Source: Thermus neutrinimicus
Lineage (GTDB): Bacteria > Deinococcota > Deinococci > Deinococcales > Thermaceae
DNA: 64,000 nucleotides
Assembly (NCBI RefSeq): GCF_022760955.1
Contig: NZ_JAKTNU010000001.1
Coordinates: forward strand, 129,507 to 193,506
Direction of reading: 5' to 3'
Shown: in pieces, positions 23,743 through 32,412 of the stretch
Numbering within the stretch: position 1 is the stretch's first letter
How the letters are laid out: each line of letters starts with the position of its first letter
The notes under the pieces: generated by a model
The model's input: the letters and a program-made list of their open reading frames with translations, nothing else
Databases searched by the model: none
Told to the model about the DNA's origin: nothing
Made by a program: the position numbers and the translations under genes

Positions 23743-24437
23743 CCCTTGCGGAGGAGAAAGGCCAGGAGGAGGGAGGCCCCACCCAGGGCAAAGGCCAGAA
23801 GGCTTTCCCTCCTAAGGGCCAACCCCTTGGGCCTTAGGGGCTTTAGGATTCCGGTTTCGTAGGCCCTCACTTGGTCCCGGGGGTCTTCCGCCAGAAGGTC
23901 CACCACCGGGGGGCTTCCCGGGGGGGCCCCCAGGGTCCAGGGGCCCCCTTCGGGGCTGGTGGGTCGCAGGTACCAGGGGGCAAAGGGATCAAAGAGGCCC
24001 ACGGCCCCGTAGTAACCGTAAGGCCCCGGGGGAAGCCCGGTGTCCACCGCCACCCAGTCCCCTTCCCGCCACACCCTCAGGGGCGTCCGTTCCCCGGTGG
24101 GGGTGCGCTTTTCCCCGCCAAACCCCGTGAGGACATAGGCCGCCTCAAAGCCCTGGCCGTGGGGGGTGGAAAGCCCGGGGAGCAGGGTTTCCTCTCCCCC
24201 CTCCCCCGTGTCCAGCCAGAGGACCACCGTGGCCAGGCTGAAGCCCAAAGGACCCTCGAGGGGGTTCGGGTAGCGGCTCAGCCGTACCCTTAGGACCAGC
24301 CTCCCCTCCCGTTCTTCCCCCGCCAGGGCCAGGAGGTCAGCATAGCCCTCCCCCGCCTCCTGGAAAAGGGCGGCCCGGGGATAGAGGTAGGCCAGGCCTT
24401 GGTCGTCGCCCAGGGGGTCCTGGAAGAGGAACAGCAC
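23739..24437 (-). CDS. Glucodextranase C-terminal-like (SLH-like binding module) protein with C-terminal anchor
   Basis: 232 residues. Starting at DPLGDDQGLAYLYP it follows the pattern of the C-terminal binding module of glucodextranases (D-P-x-G-D-D-x-G, then a DLLAL strand, a Pro-Asn-Pro turn and a GFSLATVVLWLDTG strand), a DOMON-like beta sandwich. A hydrophobic helix (LLAFALGGASLLLAFLLRKG) closes the protein. No N-terminal signal peptide is visible, which is odd for a carbohydrate-binding fold. GTG 24437 lies 7 bases after TATAAA (24445-24450, minus); TTG 24443 is an alternative. It is last in the yvcK run. Confidence 0.6.
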   Translation of the reverse strand: MLFLFQDPLGDDQGLAYLYPRAALFQEAGEGYADLLALAGEEREGRLVLRVRLSRYPNPLEGPLGFSLATVVLWLDTGEGGEETLLPGLSTPHGQGFEAAYVLTGFGGEKRTPTGERTPLRVWREGDWVAVDTGLPPGPYGYYGAVGLFDPFAPWYLRPTSPEGGPWTLGAPPGSPPVVDLLAEDPRDQVRAYETGILKPLRPKGLALRRESLLAFALGGASLLLAFLLRKG

Positions 24438-24445
24438 GCCCAACT

Positions 24446-25696
24446 TTATACCAGGGAAACCAGGGCCTTCACCACCTTTTGCGGATCGTGCTGGGCCAAG
24501 GGACCCTCCTCCCGGAAGTCCCCGGCCATCACCCGCACCCCGTCCACGGCGAAGGGCCTCGGGTCAAAGGCCACGGGGAAACGCCCTTCCTCGGCATAGC
24601 GCCTCAGGACCTCCTCGGGAATGGGGGCGGTGTGCACCAGCACCGCCTCGGGCCTCCTGCCCAGATGGTAGGCGATGGCCTTGTAATGGTCGTAAGCGGT
24701 GTAGCCATCGGTTTCCCCGGGCTCGGTCATGAGGTTCACCACATAGACCAGGGGCGCCTTGGCCTTGGCCAGGGCCTCCAGGAGGGGCTTGGGCAGAAAG
24801 CTGGGGATGACGCTGGTGTAGAGGCTTCCCGGACCCAGGACCAGGAGGTCCGCCGAGCGGATGGCCCTAAGGGCCTCCTCCATGACCCGCTTGGGTTCGG
24901 GTTCCAGGAAGACTTCCCGGATCCGTCCCACCCTCTCCCGGATGGCCACCTCCCCCACCACCTCCGTGCCGTCCCGGAAGCGGGCCTTAAGCCGCACCGC
25001 CTCGGGGGTGGCGGGAAAGACCTGGCCCCTCAGCTGCAGGATGGCGTTGGCCTCGAGGATGGCCTCGGCGAAATCCTTGGCCTCCTGGTTCAGGGTTAGC
25101 AGGAAGAGGTTGCCGAAGGTGTGGCCCTTAAACTCCCCTTCTTGGAAGCGGTGGTGCAGGAGCTTGGGAAGGGCGGGGTGGTCGGAAAGGGCCGCCAAGC
25201 AGTCCACCAGATCCCCCACCGCCGGCAGGCCAAAAGCCAGCCGGAGGCGGCCCGTGGAGCCCCCGTCGTCGGTCACCGCCACGATGGCGGTGGTGTTGGC
25301 CGTGTGCTCCTTTAGACCCCTAAGCACCCGGGAAAGCCCGGTCCCGCCGCCAAAGGCCACCACCTTGGGGCCTTGCTCCAGCCTCCTGCGCACGTAGACC
25401 CTTTCCGGCACCGCCTCGGGCTCGGTGAGGGCGGAGAGCATGCTGCGGTTCATGCTCCTTATCCCTCCCACCAGGAGGGCCAGGCCCAGGAGGACGAGGC
25501 CCAGGGCCCAGGGCTTTGGGGGTGGGGAAGGGAGGAAGCGGGCTAGGCCGTAGGCCATGAGGAGAATTCCCAGGCCCGCCAAGGCGGCGTAGCGCTTGAC
25601 CCGCATCCCCGGATAAAGCCAGCGAAGCGGGGGAAAGCGCCGGGCAAGTCCTTGGGCTACCCGGTACACCACCTCGTCACCCTTCCTTGTCCACAT
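24446..25696 (-). CDS. yvcK: YvcK/CofD-like UDP-sugar-binding protein with N-terminal membrane segments
   Basis: 416 residues. The C-terminal 310 form the CofD-like Rossmann core with VVAFGGGTGLSRVLRGLKEH, AVTDDGGSTGRLR and LVLGPGSLYTSVIP. YvcK proteins bind UDP-GlcNAc and tune peptidoglycan and central carbon metabolism. The first 85 residues add two membrane helices (YAALAGLGILLMAYGLARFL, ALGLVLLGLALLVGG) not found in the B. subtilis protein. It overlaps rapZ by 20 bp; ATG 25696 is used, although a downstream GTG near 25672 has a better Shine-Dalgarno. rapZ-yvcK adjacency is conserved in many Gram-positives. Confidence 0.92.
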   Translation of the reverse strand: MWTRKGDEVVYRVAQGLARRFPPLRWLYPGMRVKRYAALAGLGILLMAYGLARFLPSPPPKPWALGLVLLGLALLVGGIRSMNRSMLSALTEPEAVPERVYVRRRLEQGPKVVAFGGGTGLSRVLRGLKEHTANTTAIVAVTDDGGSTGRLRLAFGLPAVGDLVDCLAALSDHPALPKLLHHRFQEGEFKGHTFGNLFLLTLNQEAKDFAEAILEANAILQLRGQVFPATPEAVRLKARFRDGTEVVGEVAIRERVGRIREVFLEPEPKRVMEEALRAIRSADLLVLGPGSLYTSVIPSFLPKPLLEALAKAKAPLVYVVNLMTEPGETDGYTAYDHYKAIAYHLGRRPEAVLVHTAPIPEEVLRRYAEEGRFPVAFDPRPFAVDGVRVMAGDFREEGPLAQHDPQKVVKALVSLV

Positions 25697-26498
25697 CCCG
25701 GTGGCTCACCTCCGCCCGGAAGCGGCTTGAGAGCTCCTCGGCGAGCCGCTCGGCCACGGCCACGCTCCGGTGCCTCCCCCCCGTGCACCCCACGGCCACG
25801 GTGTAAAAGGCCCTTCCCTCCGCCTTGGCCCCTTCCGCCGCCAGCCCCACCACCGCCAGAAGGGCCCGGTAGTAGGGCTCGTGCTCTTCCCGGAACACAT
25901 AGGCCTGCACCTCGGGGTCCAGCCCCGTCTTGGGCTTGAGGCCGGGGTCGTAGTGGGGGTTGGGCAAGGGGCGCACGTCCAGGACCAGGTCGGCCTCCTG
26001 GGGTGGGCCCCACTTGAAGCCAAAGGAGATGAGGCGCAGGAGAAAGCCCGCCTCCTCCCCCAAAAAGCGCACCAGGGCGTCCTTTAGGGCCCTTGGGGAA
26101 AGCTCCGAGGTGTCCAGGACCAGGTGGGCCCTGGCCCTTAGAGGTCCCAGGATCCGGCGCTCCTCCCCGATCTCCCGCATGAGGTTCCCTGCCCCTAGGG
26201 GGTGGACCCTACGGGTCAGGTTGTAGCGGCGTAAGAGGACCTCGGGGCGGGCCTCGAGGTAGACCACGGTGGGCTTGAGCTGGTCCAGGGCCCTTTCCAG
26301 ATCCCCAAAGAAGGCTAAGGCCCGGGCGTCCAGCACCACCCCGGCCCGCTCCACCCCCCTTTGGGCCAGCTCCTGCAAGAGGGCTTCCCATAGGCCCGGA
26401 GGGAGGTTGTCCACCATGAAGTAGCCCAGGTCCTCCAGGTACCCCTTGGCCGTGGTCTTGCCCGCCCCGGAAAGCCCTGAAAGCACCAGAAACCGCAT
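25677..26498 (-). CDS. rapZ: RapZ/YvcJ nucleotide-binding protein
   Basis: 273 residues. It has a P-loop GLSGAGKTT (8-16) in the N-terminal kinase-like domain and the conserved FKWGPPQEADLVLDVR and GCTGGRHRSVAVAERLA segments in the C-terminal domain. In E. coli RapZ binds small RNAs and steers glucosamine-6-phosphate synthase mRNA; in B. subtilis YvcJ is needed for competence. No RNA partner is visible here. ATG 26498 fits the family; the long upstream extension overlaps the CPBP gene and is rejected. Confidence 0.93.
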   Translation of the reverse strand: MRFLVLSGLSGAGKTTAKGYLEDLGYFMVDNLPPGLWEALLQELAQRGVERAGVVLDARALAFFGDLERALDQLKPTVVYLEARPEVLLRRYNLTRRVHPLGAGNLMREIGEERRILGPLRARAHLVLDTSELSPRALKDALVRFLGEEAGFLLRLISFGFKWGPPQEADLVLDVRPLPNPHYDPGLKPKTGLDPEVQAYVFREEHEPYYRALLAVVGLAAEGAKAEGRAFYTVAVGCTGGRHRSVAVAERLAEELSSRFRAEVSHRDVDKEG

Positions 26499-26506
26499 CC
26501 CCTTGA

Positions 26507-27301
26507 CTATACCCGTCCTCTGAGCCAGAGGTTGAAAAGGGAAAGGAGGAAAAGCCCGGGAAGCCCCACCACCCCGATGAGGAGGTCGTGGGTGCGCTCC
26601 ACCACGAGAAGGGGAAAGCCTCCGATGGCGTTCAGGGTTCCGTGAAGGAGGGCTGGGGCCACCACGGAACCGCCTCTTTCCCGCACCCAGAGGAGGGAGG
26701 GGGTCAGGGCCAGGGTGAAGAGGATCATCATGGGTACGCCCAGGTAGGGCTCCCTGGGGTAGTTGTGGCCGGCCAGGACGAGGGGAGCGTGCCATAATCC
26801 CCACCAGAAGCCAATCTCCAGGCTGGCGGGCCAGAGGCCCCGCTCCTTAAGCCCCTCCCAGAGGTATCCTCGCCACAGGAGCTCCTCCCCCAAGGCGGCC
26901 AAGAGGTTCGCCGTGGCCCCCGCCACCAGGGCGGCGAGGATCAGGACCAGGGGGAAAAGCGTCCAGAGGGTTTCCGGGATCGCCTGGGCTGCATCCTGGG
27001 GTAGGGTTTGCCGGAGGGCTTCCCATCCTTTCCAGGCGCCGAAGGGAAGGCTTAGGGGAATGGAAAGCAGGGTGAGGGCCACGGGAAAGAGCCAGGCGAA
27101 AAGCCAGTAGCGGTTGGGCCTCAAGGCAAGGGGGAGGCGCATTCCCTCCTTGCGGGCGAAGTACAGGGCCACCAGGCCGGGAATCCACATGTAAAGGAAG
27201 CCAAAGGCCACGTAGGCAGGGCTCTCCACCCGCCCGCCCAACAGGTAAAAGACCAGGAAGGCCACCCAGGAAAGCCCCAGGGCCCAGTAAAGGGCTCTCA
27301 T
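26507..27301 (-). CDS. CPBP-family intramembrane metalloprotease
   Basis: 264 residues, about eight membrane segments. The CPBP (Abi) motifs are present: EELLWRGYLWEGL (the EExxxR type), then WWGLWHAPLVLAG (FxxxH-like) and the third motif ending ALLHGTLNA. These supply the two glutamates and two histidines of the membrane active site. ATG 27301 overlaps the preceding gene by four bases (ATGA), so it is translationally coupled. The substrate is unknown; the SPFH and ABC-2 neighbours point to membrane or peptide stress handling. Confidence 0.85.
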   Translation of the reverse strand: MRALYWALGLSWVAFLVFYLLGGRVESPAYVAFGFLYMWIPGLVALYFARKEGMRLPLALRPNRYWLFAWLFPVALTLLSIPLSLPFGAWKGWEALRQTLPQDAAQAIPETLWTLFPLVLILAALVAGATANLLAALGEELLWRGYLWEGLKERGLWPASLEIGFWWGLWHAPLVLAGHNYPREPYLGVPMMILFTLALTPSLLWVRERGGSVVAPALLHGTLNAIGGFPLLVVERTHDLLIGVVGLPGLFLLSLFNLWLRGRV

Positions 27302-27807
27302 GTCCCCTCCTTCCACCTCAACAAAGGCAGGGGGTCTTCCGGGTTGAGAAGAAGGCCTGCCCCGTTTTTAAGTACCAGGAGCACTCCCTCCCCCCGCCTG
27401 GCTCCCACGAAGGCCTCCACGGGTAGCCCCTCCAGGCGGAGCCTCCTGCGGTGGAAGCCAGGCATGGAGACCTCCCCCCGAAGGCTCCACCAGGGAAGGG
27501 CGAAGGAAAGGAGTCTTACCTCCACCACCTCGGAACGGTGAACCGTGCGTGGGCCCAAGGGCTGGTGGACGGTGAGCACCGGGCTGTTAAGCTCATAGAA
27601 AAGCCTTTGGGGGAATCCCGAGAGCCAGTAGAGGAGGCCCCCCGTTAGGAAGAGGTCTACTAGGAGGAAACCAAGGAGGAGGGGGAGGTTTTCTGGATCC
27701 TCCCGGGCAGCCATGAGGATGACCCCACCCAGGGCCGAAAGGAGGAGTAGGAAGAGGGCTAGGAAAAACCTTCTAGGGTTCCCTTCCCTCCTCGGATAAA
27801 GCCTCAT
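27298..27807 (-). CDS. PH-domain-like membrane protein
   Basis: 169 residues. Two N-terminal membrane helices ([39 protein letters not shown]) are followed by a small beta domain (residues 75-165) with strands such as [20 protein letters not shown], resembling bacterial PH (DUF304/YdbS-like) domains. It overlaps the ribbon-helix-helix gene by 35 bp and the CPBP gene by four. The function is not known; it is likely part of the same membrane assembly. Confidence 0.7.
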   Translation of the reverse strand: MRLYPRREGNPRRFFLALFLLLLSALGGVILMAAREDPENLPLLLGFLLVDLFLTGGLLYWLSGFPQRLFYELNSPVLTVHQPLGPRTVHRSEVVEVRLLSFALPWWSLRGEVSMPGFHRRRLRLEGLPVEAFVGARRGEGVLLVLKNGAGLLLNPEDPLPLLRWKEGT

Positions 27808-27961
27808 CCTTCCACCTCCCCGCCTTCTTGGCGGCTTCTTTGAGAAGGTATTCTATCTGGGCGTTCACGCTTCGTAGCTCGTCCTGGGCCCATTTCTCCA
27901 GCACCCGGTAGAGCCTTGGGTCAAGCCTCAAGAGGAAGCGTTTCTTCTCCTTTTCTCTCAC
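27773..27961 (-). CDS. Arc/CopG-type ribbon-helix-helix protein
   Basis: 62 residues. [18 protein letters not shown] gives the DNA-binding beta strand and first helix, and [19 protein letters not shown] the second helix. The R-S-x-N-x-Q-I signature is that of Arc-like repressors often placed beside SPFH genes. GTG 27961 begins 10 bases after the SPFH stop. It could repress its own unit (an operator candidate lies at 30742-30758) or serve as an antitoxin; no toxin is adjacent. Confidence 0.75.
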   Translation of the reverse strand: MREKEKKRFLLRLDPRLYRVLEKWAQDELRSVNAQIEYLLKEAAKKAGRWKDEALSEEGREP

Positions 27962-27971
27962 CCCATCCCCT

Positions 27972-28835
27972 TCAGGTGTACAGGGTACCCACGTTCATCA
28001 CCGGCTGGGCCTGGGCCTCGGCCACCAGGGCCACCATGAGGTTATTCACCATGGCTGCCCGGCGCTCCTCGTCCAGGGCGATACCCTGGGCCTCGAGGCC
28101 CGAAAGGGCCTCCTTCACCATGTTGGTGGCCGCCTCTACGATGAGCTTCCTGGCTGCCACCACCGCCAGGGCCTGCTGGCGGCGGAGCATGGCCTGGGCT
28201 ACCTCCGGGGCGTAGGCCAGGTGGGTGAGGCGGGCCTCCAGGACCTCCACCCCTGCCACCCTCAGGCGCTCCTGCACCTCCGCCTTAAGCTCTTCGGCGA
28301 TTTCCTCGGGGTTTCCTCTTAAAGACTTGCCCTCGGCATCATAGGGGTAGCGGCTCGCCAGGGCCCGGATGGCCGCCTCCGACTGTATGGCCACGAAGCT
28401 CTGGTAGTTCTCCACCTGGAAGAGGGCTTTGGCCGTATCCACCACCCGCCACACCACCACGGCGGCGATCTCAATGGGGTTGCCGTGGGCATCGTTCACC
28501 TTGAGCCGGTCCGAAGTGAAGTTGTGAACCCTTAGGGTGATCCGCTTCCTTTGGGCTAGGGGGTTGGCGAAGTGAAAGCCCTCATCCCGGATGCTACCCA
28601 CATAGCGTCCCAGAAAGACTAGGGCCACCGCCTCGTTGGGCTGCACGGTGAAAAGCCCTCCTACCAAGAGCCCCGAGGCGAGAAGGGCAAAGACGACGTG
28701 CCAGAGATAGAAAAGCTCCCTCTCGCTCAACAGCCGAACCCCTCCCCAGCCCAACCAAAGAAGGGCCAAGAGGAGGGCCAAAAGGGCCAGAAAGCCGCTT
28801 TGCCGCCACGCTGTGGTTTCCTTTACCTCGCGCAT
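27972..28835 (-). CDS. SPFH/band-7 (flotillin/HflK-like) membrane protein
   Basis: 287 residues. Two N-terminal hydrophobic segments ([36 protein letters not shown]) precede an SPFH domain (about 65-230) with [20 protein letters not shown] and [35 protein letters not shown] helical C-terminus follows. Such proteins form membrane-bound rings or microdomains and often regulate proteases or transporters. It is co-directional with the ABC exporter upstream (11 bp) and the RHH gene downstream. Confidence 0.88.
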   Translation of the reverse strand: MREVKETTAWRQSGFLALLALLLALLWLGWGGVRLLSERELFYLWHVVFALLASGLLVGGLFTVQPNEAVALVFLGRYVGSIRDEGFHFANPLAQRKRITLRVHNFTSDRLKVNDAHGNPIEIAAVVVWRVVDTAKALFQVENYQSFVAIQSEAAIRALASRYPYDAEGKSLRGNPEEIAEELKAEVQERLRVAGVEVLEARLTHLAYAPEVAQAMLRRQQALAVVAARKLIVEAATNMVKEALSGLEAQGIALDEERRAAMVNNLMVALVAEAQAQPVMNVGTLYT

Positions 28836-28846
28836 ACCGCCTCCTT

Positions 28847-30025
28847 CTAGTTCCTAAAGACCACCTCTTCCCGGGCGAAGACCCGCACGGCATAGAAGAG
28901 GGCAAGGCCTGCGTAGACCAAGGTGGAGCCCCAGGTAAGGCCTGCCTGCAGGGGGTTTGCCATTCCCTTCAGGAGGGCGTCCATGAGGAGGGCCACGTTG
29001 AAAAGGGGGACCAAGTGGTGCCAGGGTTCCAGTTCAAAAAAGCCCCGGAATTGGAGAAAGAGCAGGGGAAAGAGGGCTAAAAGCTGGAGGGGAGCCATGT
29101 AGCTTTGGGCCTCCTTGAAGCTTCGGGCGTAGAGCCCTAGCCCCACCATCACCGCTCCCATGAGCAGGGCCAAAAGGAAGGCGGAGAGGAAAAGGGCCAG
29201 GAAGCTGGCGCCATCCAAGGCCACCCGCCCCCCTAGCTCCAGGGTATGTCCGGTTTCGGTGGGCAGGCCTGAGCCCAGGGCGCTTGCGATAGCCCCGCCG
29301 AGGGTCAGCCCCAAAAGCCCGGACGTTCCGGACAGGAGAGCCAGGGCCACCGCGGCCAGGGTCTTGCCCAGGGCCAGGTGCCAAAGGGGCACCGGAGCCA
29401 TGAGGAGGGCCTCGAGGGTCCCCTTCTCCTTTTCCCCCGCGGTGGCGTCCACCGCCACCACCTGTCCACCCGTGAGAACGAAAACCACCAGGAAGAAGGG
29501 GAGGAGAAAACCCAAAAGGCCCCCAGCCCTTTCCCGTTCCGGGGAGGCATCCACCACCTCTACCTGGAAGGGGTTGAGAACCTGGTAGGGGATGCCCCTC
29601 CTGGCCAAGGCCTCAGCCACCTTGGCTTCCCTGAGCGTTTGCAGGGCCCCTTGTACCTTCCCCACCGCCACTTGCCCCTCCGTGAGCCACCCAGCAAGGC
29701 GGCCGTAGACCCGGTACACCCCCTTCTCGTAGCGGACGCCCACGGGATACTTCCCCTCCCGCACGGCTCCCTCGGGATCGGGGTGGGCTTTAGGGGATAG
29801 CCCGGCCCGCTCCAGGGCGCGGAGGGCGTCTTGGGGTAGGTTCAGGACCGCCACCTCCTGCTCCTTCTCCTGAGCGCCCTGGATTAACCTTTGGAGGACC
29901 AGGGTGGGCCCGAACATGAAAAGGGGCATGAGCAGGACAGGCAGGACGAGGGTGGAGAAGACCAGCTTGCGGTCGCGGAAAACCTGCACGAGCTCCTTCC
30001 AAAAGATGCGGTGGATAGGCTTCAT
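28847..30025 (-). CDS. ABC-2 type exporter permease (NatB-like)
   Basis: 392 residues. The N-terminal helix ([20 protein letters not shown]) and a large extracytoplasmic loop (about 45-170) are followed by five membrane helices, including [20 protein letters not shown] and the [17 protein letters not shown] cytoplasmic motif, characteristic of NatB/YhgE-type ABC-2 permeases. It partners the ATPase encoded just upstream (four-base overlap). NatAB exports Na+ in B. subtilis, but related systems export drugs or peptides, so the substrate is open. Confidence 0.88.
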   Translation of the reverse strand: MKPIHRIFWKELVQVFRDRKLVFSTLVLPVLLMPLFMFGPTLVLQRLIQGAQEKEQEVAVLNLPQDALRALERAGLSPKAHPDPEGAVREGKYPVGVRYEKGVYRVYGRLAGWLTEGQVAVGKVQGALQTLREAKVAEALARRGIPYQVLNPFQVEVVDASPERERAGGLLGFLLPFFLVVFVLTGGQVVAVDATAGEKEKGTLEALLMAPVPLWHLALGKTLAAVALALLSGTSGLLGLTLGGAIASALGSGLPTETGHTLELGGRVALDGASFLALFLSAFLLALLMGAVMVGLGLYARSFKEAQSYMAPLQLLALFPLLFLQFRGFFELEPWHHLVPLFNVALLMDALLKGMANPLQAGLTWGSTLVYAGLALFYAVRVFAREEVVFRN

Positions 30026-30741
30026 GCGGCCCCCCTTACCCTGCGCACGAACGCCTGTTCCAGGCTTCCTTCTCCCAAGGCCAGGGCTTCTTCCTTGCTT
30101 CCCTCATAGACCAGCCTGCCCTGGTGCAAAAAGCCTACCCGGTCCGCCACCTCCTCCGCCTCCGCCATCACGTGGGTGGAGTAGACGATGGTGTTGCCCA
30201 GCTGGCGGTAGGCCTTAACGAAGTCCAGAAGCGCCCTACGGGCAAAGACGTCCAGCCCGGCCGTGGCCTCGTCCAAGAGGAGGACGGGGGGACGGTGGAG
30301 GATGGCCCGGGCGATGACCACCTTTTGCCGCATGCCGGTGGACATCTCCATGACCTTTCGCTCCAGGGTTTCCTCCATTTCCAAAAGACCCACCGCCCAA
30401 TCCAACGCCTCCTGAAAGGCCCGGCCCTCGAGGCCGTAAAACCCGGCAAAGAACCGCAGTACCTCCCGCCCGGTAAGGCGGTCGTACACCCGCATCCCCC
30501 CGTTGACCAGGCCCAGGCGCCGGCGCACCTCGAGGGGTTCTTGGACCACATCAAACCCCGCCACCCTGGCCCTGCCCTTGGTGGGGCGGATGAGGGTGGA
30601 GAGAATCCGCAAGGTGGTGGTCTTCCCAGCCCCGTTAGGGCCTAGGAGGGCATAGACCTCCCCAGGAGCCACCTGGAAGGAAAGCTCCTTGACCGCTTGG
30701 TGCTGGCCGTAAACCTTGCTGAGGAGGGTGACCTCAATCAT
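30022..30741 (-). CDS. ABC transporter ATP-binding protein (NatA-like)
   Basis: 239 residues. Walker A GPNGAGKTT (34-42), the variant signature STGMRQKVVIARA, Walker B VLLLDEATAGLD and the STHVMAEAE switch His are all present. It pairs with the ABC-2 permease downstream. ATG 30741 (MIEVTLLSKVYG) is preferred over GTG 30759 because a -35/-10 pair places transcription start at or near this ATG. It heads the leftward run that reaches yvcK. Confidence 0.92.
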   Translation of the reverse strand: MIEVTLLSKVYGQHQAVKELSFQVAPGEVYALLGPNGAGKTTTLRILSTLIRPTKGRARVAGFDVVQEPLEVRRRLGLVNGGMRVYDRLTGREVLRFFAGFYGLEGRAFQEALDWAVGLLEMEETLERKVMEMSTGMRQKVVIARAILHRPPVLLLDEATAGLDVFARRALLDFVKAYRQLGNTIVYSTHVMAEAEEVADRVGFLHQGRLVYEGSKEEALALGEGSLEQAFVRRVRGAA

Positions 30742-30778
30742 ATATCTAAGTGATATCACACCGCCTGACCCAGGTCAA
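30742..30778 (-). promoter_or_regulatory. Promoter and operator candidate of the ABC-SPFH unit
   Basis: TTGACC (30773-30778) and TATCAC (30750-30755) are 17 bp apart on the minus strand, with ATG eight bases after the -10. The -10 is covered by an inverted repeat, ATATC-TAAGT-GATAT (30742-30756), and the -35 by TGACC-CA-GGTCA (30766-30777). The ribbon-helix-helix protein of the same unit is a candidate ligand of one of them. Confidence 0.55.
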
Positions 30779-30854
30779 GGGCTAGGATGCAGGACTCCGC
30801 AGCCCGGGAGCCCTTCATGACACCCTCCTGACCGTTGGGCCTTAGGCTCAGGCC

Positions 30855-31589
30855 ATGAAGATCCTGGTAACCAACGACGACGGCATCTTTAGCCCTGGGC
30901 TTTGGGCTCTGGCGGAGTCGGCAAGCCGGTTTGGGGAGGTCTATGTGGTGGCCCCCGACGTGGAGCAGAGCGGGGTGGGCCACGCCATCACCATCGCCCA
31001 CCCCGTGCGGGCCTTTCCCCACCCGGCCCCCCTGCCGGGGCCCCACTTCCCCGCCTACCGGGTGCGGGGCACCCCGGCGGACTGCGTGGCCCTGGGCCTC
31101 CATCTTTTCGGCCCCGTGGACCTGGTCCTTTCGGGGATCAACCTGGGGAGCAACCTGGGCCACGAGATCTGGCACTCGGGGACCGTGGCCGCTGCCAAGC
31201 AGGGAAGGCTTTTTGGCCTCTCCGCCGCCGCCTTCAGCACCCCCATGAACGGGCAAGGCCCGGACTTTTCCGCCCTGAGGCCCTGGGTGGAGCGGGTTCT
31301 CGAGGTCCTGCTGAGGCTGGAGCGGCCTTTTTTGGTGAACGTGAACCTGCCCCATAGGCCCAAGGGCTTCCTGTGGACCCGGCAGTCGGTGCGGGCCTAC
31401 GAGGGGGTAGTGGTGGAGGGAGAAGACCCCATGGGCCGCCCCCTCTATTGGTTTGCCGCCAGGCCCTTGAAGGAGGCGGAGGAGGGCACGGACCGCTGGG
31501 CGGTGGAGCAGGGGTTCATCGCGGCTACCCCTTTAAGGCTGGACCTCACCGATGAGGCCCGGCTGCAACCGGCCCTTGCCCATGATTAG
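30855..31589 (+). CDS. surE: 5'-nucleotidase/survival protein SurE
   Basis: Metal-dependent nucleoside-5'-monophosphate phosphatase. It has 244 residues; the acidic metal site NDDGI is at 7-11, and [25 protein letters not shown]-type residues around 95-120 supply Asn ligands and the phosphate loop. ATG 30855 is six bases after TAGGCT (30843-30848), fitting a leaderless start. The last eight bases overlap the glycosyltransferase start. A structure of the T. thermophilus SurE has been reported, as I recall. Confidence 0.94.
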   Translation: MKILVTNDDGIFSPGLWALAESASRFGEVYVVAPDVEQSGVGHAITIAHPVRAFPHPAPLPGPHFPAYRVRGTPADCVALGLHLFGPVDLVLSGINLGSNLGHEIWHSGTVAAAKQGRLFGLSAAAFSTPMNGQGPDFSALRPWVERVLEVLLRLERPFLVNVNLPHRPKGFLWTRQSVRAYEGVVVEGEDPMGRPLYWFAARPLKEAEEGTDRWAVEQGFIAATPLRLDLTDEARLQPALAHD

Positions 31590-32343
31590 CGTCCTCATCC
31601 CCACCCGGTACCGGCCAGGCCATCTGCGCCAGGCCTTGGCCTCCCTTCTGCGGCAGACCTTTCCCCGGTTTGAGGCGGTGGTGGTGGACGATGGGGATGG
31701 GGAGGGAATGGGGGTGGTGGCCTCCTTGGCCGACCCACGGCTACGGGCTTTCCCCAACCCTGGGCGGGGCCAGGTGGAGGCCCGGCAGCACGCCCTGGCC
31801 CAGGCCCGGGGGGAGGCAGTTCTTTTCCTGGACGACGACGATCTTCTCCTGGACCCCGCCTACCTCTACCGGGTTTGGCGCGTCCTCTCCCAGGAGGAGG
31901 CCCTGGTGTACGGGGAGGGGGTCTTGGACCTGGGCTTTTGGGAGATCCCCTTCCGCCCGGGGGAGCCCGGGGACTGGATCCTGAGGGACAACCGCATCCT
32001 GGCCTCGGGTACGGCGTTGCCCCTTAGGCTCCTCAGGAAGCTTGGGGGTCTTGACCCCAGCCTGGGGGATTACTGGGACTGGGACCTTTGGCTTCGAGCC
32101 TACCGGGCGGGGTTCCCCTTCCGCTACCTGAAGGGGAGGGGGATAGGGATAAGGGTCCACGGGGACAACCAGAGCCACGGGAACCGCCTCGAGGAGCGCC
32201 GCCTTTTCCTGGAGCACCTTTGCCGCAAGCATGGACTACCGCCTTTGCAGCTTAAGGATCACCTGGTTCTGGCCCTCGAGGCCCAGGCCGCGAAGGAAAG
32301 CCTGGCGCCGGCCTTATGCCCTCCGGGCATAGCCCCTCTTTAG
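31582..32343 (+). CDS. Family 2 glycosyltransferase
   Basis: 253 residues from ATG 31582 ([20 protein letters not shown]). GT-A fold markers are [12 protein letters not shown], the metal-binding [10 protein letters not shown] (a DxD equivalent) and a later [11 protein letters not shown] acceptor-region motif. No membrane segments are seen. The sugar and acceptor cannot be told; the neighbour SurE gives no clue. The upstream in-frame GTG at 31552 lies inside surE and is rejected. Confidence 0.85.
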   Translation: MISVLIPTRYRPGHLRQALASLLRQTFPRFEAVVVDDGDGEGMGVVASLADPRLRAFPNPGRGQVEARQHALAQARGEAVLFLDDDDLLLDPAYLYRVWRVLSQEEALVYGEGVLDLGFWEIPFRPGEPGDWILRDNRILASGTALPLRLLRKLGGLDPSLGDYWDWDLWLRAYRAGFPFRYLKGRGIGIRVHGDNQSHGNRLEERRLFLEHLCRKHGLPPLQLKDHLVLALEAQAAKESLAPALCPPGIAPL

Positions 32344-32412
32344 AAGGCAGGTTAGGGCCTAAGGCCCTCCCCATAGGCTACCGAAGGCAGGGAGAAGGCC
32401 CAGGTGGGCCGG

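Noticed and set aside
24446-24450. The TATAAA near the yvcK end as a yvcK feature
   Set aside because: It precedes the downstream gene's GTG by 7 bases, so it belongs to that gene.
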